Positions 32,362-35,245 of a DNA stretch of 35,245 nt are shown here, piece by piece. This stretch comes from an uncultured Clostridia bacterium. GTDB taxonomy: Bacteria; Bacillota; Clostridia; Oscillospirales; Acutalibacteraceae. Numbering within the stretch: the stretch's first letter is position 1; each line of letters starts with the position of its first letter. The notes below the pieces were generated by a model that was not told where the DNA came from, made no database searches, and was given only the letters and a program-made list of their open reading frames with translations. The DNA is taken from contig CAMJOD010000008.1 in the NCBI GenBank assembly GCA_946407465.1, positions 1 through 35,245 on the forward strand, written 5' to 3'. Both the position numbers and the translations under genes were made by a program.

Positions 32362-33447
32362 TTATAGAATTATCAGTTCTTTCGGTAAATTGACGAAGTT
32401 GCGGCAGCCGTCCTCCGTCACGGCGAGCATATCCTCAATGCGCACGCCGAATTTGTCCGGAAGATAGACGCCCGGCTCGTCGGTAATCACCATGCCGGGC
32501 TCCAAAACCATGTCGCTGCGTGCAGAAACAAAGGGCAGCTCGTGGATATACAGTCCCACGCCGTGGCCTGTGGAGTGACCAAAGCAGTCGCCGTAGCCTG
32601 CGGCTGTGATGATGTCGCGCGCGGTCTTGTCCACCGCGCTGCACGGCACGCCGGGCTTGATGGCTTTGAGCGCCGCAAGCTGCGCCTGCAAAACAACAGC
32701 GTAGATGTGACGCATTTCGTCGGTGGCGCTGCCGATTGCGACGGTGCGCGTGGTATCGCTGTGATAGCCCTCATAGACCGCGCCGAAATCGCAGGTGAAG
32801 AAATCTCCCTCCTGCACCGTGTCAAAGGACGGTACGCCGTGCGGCAGCGAGGTCTTTTTGCCGGTGATGGTGATGAGGTCAAAGGAAACCGCCTCGGCGC
32901 CCCTTTGCTTCATGTAAAACTCCAGCCGTGCCGCCAGCTCGCGCTCACTCACGCCGGGACGAACATCATTGAGCAGCTCGCTGTAGGCTGCCTCGGCTAT
33001 CTGCTGCGCTTTGACGATTTTGTCGAGCTCGTCCTGCGTCTTGATTACGCGCAGGGTGGCGATATGCTTGTCAAGCCTGCCGTCGGCAACCATGTCCACG
33101 TGCTGTTCGCCGCACTTTTTTCTGAAAAACTCATAGTGGCTGACGGTCATATGGGACGCCTCGGCGTGTACGCACCGCACCTCTTCTGCGTTCAAAAGCG
33201 CCGTCAGACTGCCGGATAAGGTCTGAAAGCAAATCACCTGACAGCCGGACGCCTTTTTTTGCGCTGCCTCGGCATAGCGGAAATCCACCAGCAGCGCGGC
33301 GCTGTTCTCCGTGACGAGCAATGCGCCCTCGCTGTGAAAAAAGCCCGTAAAATAGCCGATGTTTACCTCGTCGGTCACAAGAGCCGCTTCGCCGCTGCCC
33401 AAAAAGCCGCGCAAATTATTTATTCTTTTTTCGAATAATGCTGTCAT
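32362..33447 (-). CDS. Xaa-Pro aminopeptidase-like metallopeptidase (M24B)
   Basis: This 361-residue pita-bread-fold protein probably removes N-terminal residues ahead of proline. The N-terminal creatinase-like domain (residues 1-~130) is followed by the M24 domain with metal ligands in [19 protein letters not shown] (two Asp), [14 protein letters not shown] (His), and [13 protein letters not shown] and GVRIED (two Glu). It resembles Bacillus subtilis YqhT, which is also adjacent to efp. The ATG overlaps the aroQ stop (ATGA) behind AAAGGA, so the two are coupled; upstream in-frame codons inside aroQ are rejected. The aroQ-yqhT-efp order is typical of Firmicutes. Confidence 0.92.
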   Translation of the reverse strand: MTALFEKRINNLRGFLGSGEAALVTDEVNIGYFTGFFHSEGALLVTENSAALLVDFRYAEAAQKKASGCQVICFQTLSGSLTALLNAEEVRCVHAEASHMTVSHYEFFRKKCGEQHVDMVADGRLDKHIATLRVIKTQDELDKIVKAQQIAEAAYSELLNDVRPGVSERELAARLEFYMKQRGAEAVSFDLITITGKKTSLPHGVPSFDTVQEGDFFTCDFGAVYEGYHSDTTRTVAIGSATDEMRHIYAVVLQAQLAALKAIKPGVPCSAVDKTARDIITAAGYGDCFGHSTGHGVGLYIHELPFVSARSDMVLEPGMVITDEPGVYLPDKFGVRIEDMLAVTEDGCRNFVNLPKELIIL

Positions 33448-33878
33448 TTGATTAATTCCTTTAATGCCGCAACCGCCAAAAAGTAGCTCTGCTTGCCAAA
33501 GCCTGCAATCTGTCCGACGCAAACCGGCGCAATCACCGAGGTATGGCGGAACTCCTCACGCGCGTGGATATTGGACATATGCACCTCCACATAGGGCAGG
33601 CTGACGCTTGCAATCGCGTCGCGCAGCGCGTAGCTGTAGTGCGTAAGCGCGCCGGCGTTGATGACCGCGCCGTCAAACGCAAGCCGCGAAGCGTGGATTT
33701 TGTCAATCAAATCGCCCTCATGATTAGACTGGTACACCTCCGCCTCAAAGCCGTTTGCGGCGGCACAGGCAAGGATTTCCTTTTCAATCGTTTCGGCGGT
33801 CTCGGTGCCGTAGACACCCTTTTCCCGAATCCCCACCATGTTGAGGTTGGGACCGAGCAAAATCAAAATCTTTTTCAT
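33444..33878 (-). CDS. aroQ: 3-dehydroquinate dehydratase, type II
   Basis: This 144-residue enzyme catalyses the third step of the shikimate pathway by the trans mechanism. It shows GPNLNMVGIREKGVYG with Arg18 and catalytic Tyr23, then QSNHEGDLID, INAGALTHYSYALRDA and VEVHMSNIHAREEFRH with the catalytic His in the last segment. The usual INPGAYTHTS is changed to INAGALTHYS. Length is normal from the ATG at 33878, which has AAAGGTG 7 bases ahead. The gene begins only 26 bases after the rpsU terminator hairpin, with no promoter visible between. Confidence 0.94.
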   Translation of the reverse strand: MKKILILLGPNLNMVGIREKGVYGTETAETIEKEILACAAANGFEAEVYQSNHEGDLIDKIHASRLAFDGAVINAGALTHYSYALRDAIASVSLPYVEVHMSNIHAREEFRHTSVIAPVCVGQIAGFGKQSYFLAVAALKELIK

Positions 33879-33903
33879 TTTCAAACACCTTTTTAATCCA
33901 TAC

Positions 33904-33930
33904 AAAAAGCGGACAGATTGCTCTGTCCGC
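33904..33930 (-). terminator. Intrinsic terminator after rpsU
   Basis: On the minus strand, a perfect 9-bp GC-rich stem GCGGACAGA / TCTGTCCGC (33922-33930 with 33909-33917, 4-base loop) is followed by five T. It lies 8 bases past the rpsU stop. Confidence 0.92.
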
Positions 33931-33938
33931 CTGCTTGG

Positions 33939-34115
33939 TTATCTGTATTTGCGTTTGCGAGCTGCTTCAGATTTCTTCTTGCGCTTTACGGAAGGCTTTT
34001 CGTAAGCTTCTCTTTTGCGAACCTCGGCAATAACGCCTGCTCTGGCGCACTGCTTTTTGAATCGTCTCAAAGCGCTCTCAAGAGACTCATTCTCTTTTAA
34101 TCTAATCTCTGCCAT
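33939..34115 (-). CDS. rpsU: 30S ribosomal protein S21
   Basis: This small gene encodes 58 residues: start [19 protein letters not shown], then [22 protein letters not shown], and a basic tail ending RKRKYR. This is the complete, normal-length S21, a late-binding small-subunit protein near the anti-Shine-Dalgarno region of 16S rRNA. The ATG at 34115 is preceded by GGAGG at an 8-base spacing. It is a single-gene unit between a perfect consensus promoter (34172-34200) and the terminator at 33904-33930. Confidence 0.97.
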   Translation of the reverse strand: MAEIRLKENESLESALRRFKKQCARAGVIAEVRKREAYEKPSVKRKKKSEAARKRKYR

Positions 34116-34171
34116 CTATCTTCCCTCCCATCTGCCAAAAGGCATGGGTAATATGCATAAATTGCAAAGCT

Positions 34172-34200
34172 ATTATACAATATCAAACGGTTATTGTCAA
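34172..34200 (-). promoter_or_regulatory. Perfect-consensus sigma-A promoter of rpsU
   Basis: On the minus strand, TTGACA (34195-34200) and TATAAT (34172-34177) both match the consensus exactly, with 17 bases between. The predicted leader is about 50 bases and ends in GGAGGG ahead of the ATG. Confidence 0.93.
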
Positions 34201-34218
34201 TAGAAATGTAGAAATTTT

Positions 34219-34236
34219 GCAGAAATTTATTTCTGC
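34219..34236 (-). terminator. Small hairpin after the acyltransferase-like gene
   Basis: An 8-base inverted repeat GCAGAAAT / ATTTCTGC is followed on the minus strand by AAAATTTCTACATTTC, which is not a clean T-tract. It may terminate the upstream membrane-protein gene, but it is weak. Confidence 0.4.
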
Positions 34237-34252
34237 CGTAGATTCGTGCCGC

Positions 34253-35245
34253 TTATCGAAGCATCTTGACGCACGATTTTTTTCCGAAATAAAGAATTTT
34301 CTCGAACCATTTGTCATATCGGATCAGCATTCTCAGATAATGCACCGCGACTGACAAGAGCAAAGTCTCGGCGACAAAAATGAAGTAATCCACCGCCGCT
34401 ATATGGGTCAGATAAATGATCTGCGGCACAAAGTTGTTGAGCACGGAGTGGATGAGAAACATCAGCCCCGAGAATCGACCGAGAAACGCCAGCGCCTTTG
34501 ACAGCCACTTGACGCGTATGAACACGCCGAACAGCAGGCAAACCGCGATTGCGGAAACGGCGCTGCAAACGCTGCGCCAGTGCAGTACGTCGCCCGGCTC
34601 CGCCGTCTGACGGAGCACGATTGCACCGACTCCGACGGCTGCCAACAATACGCCCAAAACGATACGGAGCGCCAAGTGCAGCTTGACGGCGCCGATGCGG
34701 GAGAAAAGATTTTTTTGCGCAACGACCACACCGCAGACGACCACCACCAAATAGTCCAAATAGCTTCCGCCGTTGTAGGTGGAGATGCCGTCGCCCATAA
34801 ACTGCATGATGATAAAGGCGATCGGAATCGACAAATACCCGAACCGGCGGCAGAAACTATTGAGCACGGGGATGCAGAAAATGACCAGCTGCGCGAAGCA
34901 CATATACCAGAACACACCGAGCAGCTTTGGGGTGTGCATCATATCCGACACGGCGAAAATATCAAACGCCAGAAAAAAGCCGTTATAATCATAAACGCTC
35001 ATCAGATCCGCAAACAGGATCACATACAGCACCGCCGTCAGCGCGAAAATCAGCCAAAACGGCTTCATCAGCGACAGCCATTGCCGCGGCACGAACCAAC
35101 GGCGCTTGCTCTCCGGCAGGCTGTTGTATTTGCAGGTCAGCCCGTAGGCGGACAAAAACGCGAAGATCCAGACGCAGACGCGCATCCCGACGGCGATATT
35201 CGCCAACACCGTCGGGTCGGAAATCCACAGGGTCATGCTCTCCGT
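34253..35245 (-). CDS. Acyltransferase-3-like multi-pass membrane protein, N-terminus outside window
   Basis: About 330 residues are visible and the frame is still open at the right edge, so the N-terminus is missing. The protein is strongly hydrophobic, with roughly nine transmembrane segments and short basic loops. Features such as FAFLSAYGLTCKY near the start, FWYMCFAQLVIFCIPVL, SYLDYLVVVVCGVV and LGRFSGLMFLIHSVLNNF resemble O-acyltransferase (acyltransferase 3, OafA/WecH-like) proteins, where a helix with a conserved His normally lies in the part cut off here. Such proteins acylate cell-surface sugars; this role is inferred. It precedes rpsU and does not appear to be in its transcript. 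Confidence 0.65.
   Translation of the reverse strand, partial: TESMTLWISDPTVLANIAVGMRVCVWIFAFLSAYGLTCKYNSLPESKRRWFVPRQWLSLMKPFWLIFALTAVLYVILFADLMSVYDYNGFFLAFDIFAVSDMMHTPKLLGVFWYMCFAQLVIFCIPVLNSFCRRFGYLSIPIAFIIMQFMGDGISTYNGGSYLDYLVVVVCGVVVAQKNLFSRIGAVKLHLALRIVLGVLLAAVGVGAIVLRQTAEPGDVLHWRSVCSAVSAIAVCLLFGVFIRVKWLSKALAFLGRFSGLMFLIHSVLNNFVPQIIYLTHIAAVDYFIFVAETLLLSVAVHYLRMLIRYDKWFEKILYFGKKSCVKMLR

Noticed and set aside
1-35245. A novel defence, mobile or biosynthetic system
   Set aside because: Every gene except the two edge fragments, the HlyD-like adaptor and the CD1247-type protein belongs to a well-known core family in a conserved order. No integrase, transposase, toxin-antitoxin or phage-like gene is visible.

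Overview
The window is a block of core housekeeping genes from a Gram-positive Firmicute, most likely a clostridial or oscillospiral spore-former. The evidence is SepF and DivIVA division proteins, a YunB sporulation protein, a CD1247-type protein, Firmicute gene orders, strong AGGAGG ribosome binding sites and several TTG starts. Thirty-four complete or nearly complete genes all lie on the minus strand. The only plus-strand gene is a 46-residue fragment at the left edge, convergent with lysA. I see no mobile element, phage gene, CRISPR array, tRNA or rRNA, and no stretch over 300 bases without a gene. The longest gap (142-285) holds the lysA terminator and an imperfect inverted repeat.

In transcription order (right to left): a truncated acyltransferase-3-like membrane protein; rpsU from a perfect consensus promoter; aroQ-pepP; efp and a CD1247-type zinc-ribbon protein; yunB; then a long run miaB - ymcA/ylbF-like - mutS - mutL - miaA - HlyD-like adaptor - yggS/ylmE - sepF - ylmH - divIVA. 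After that come ileS, lspA-rluD, rplS (own promoter and structured leader), lepB, rbgA-rnhB-yraN-M19 dipeptidase, thrC-metallophosphoesterase, tig-clpP-clpX, and lon-engB-lysA.

The gene orders correspond to Bacillus subtilis neighbourhoods (ymcB/miaB-ymcA-mutS-mutL; ylmE-sepF-ylmH-divIVA-ileS-lspA-ylyB; rplS-rbgA-rnhB; tig-clpX-lon-ysxC) joined end to end. The local differences are that ylmG is absent, clpP sits between tig and clpX, lepB sits between rplS and rbgA, and a HlyD-like adaptor sits beside the division genes. The functional themes are tRNA A37 modification (MiaA, MiaB), mismatch repair (MutS, MutL), septum formation (SepF, DivIVA), protein export and lipoprotein maturation (LepB, LspA), ribosome assembly (EngB, RbgA, L19, S21, RluD, EF-P) and protein quality control (Tig, ClpXP, Lon).

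Regulatory signals are clear. Six sigma-A-type promoters all have 17-base spacers, and eight intrinsic-terminator-like hairpins are present. Seven of these hairpins are followed, mostly within about 50-110 bases, by the start of the next same-strand gene, so they may act as attenuators or partial terminators. I did not find a convincing new biological system. The most unusual features are a hairpin whose 3' arm and U-tract are the ribosome binding site and TTG start of yunB, the structured rplS leader, and the orphan adaptor in the division cluster.
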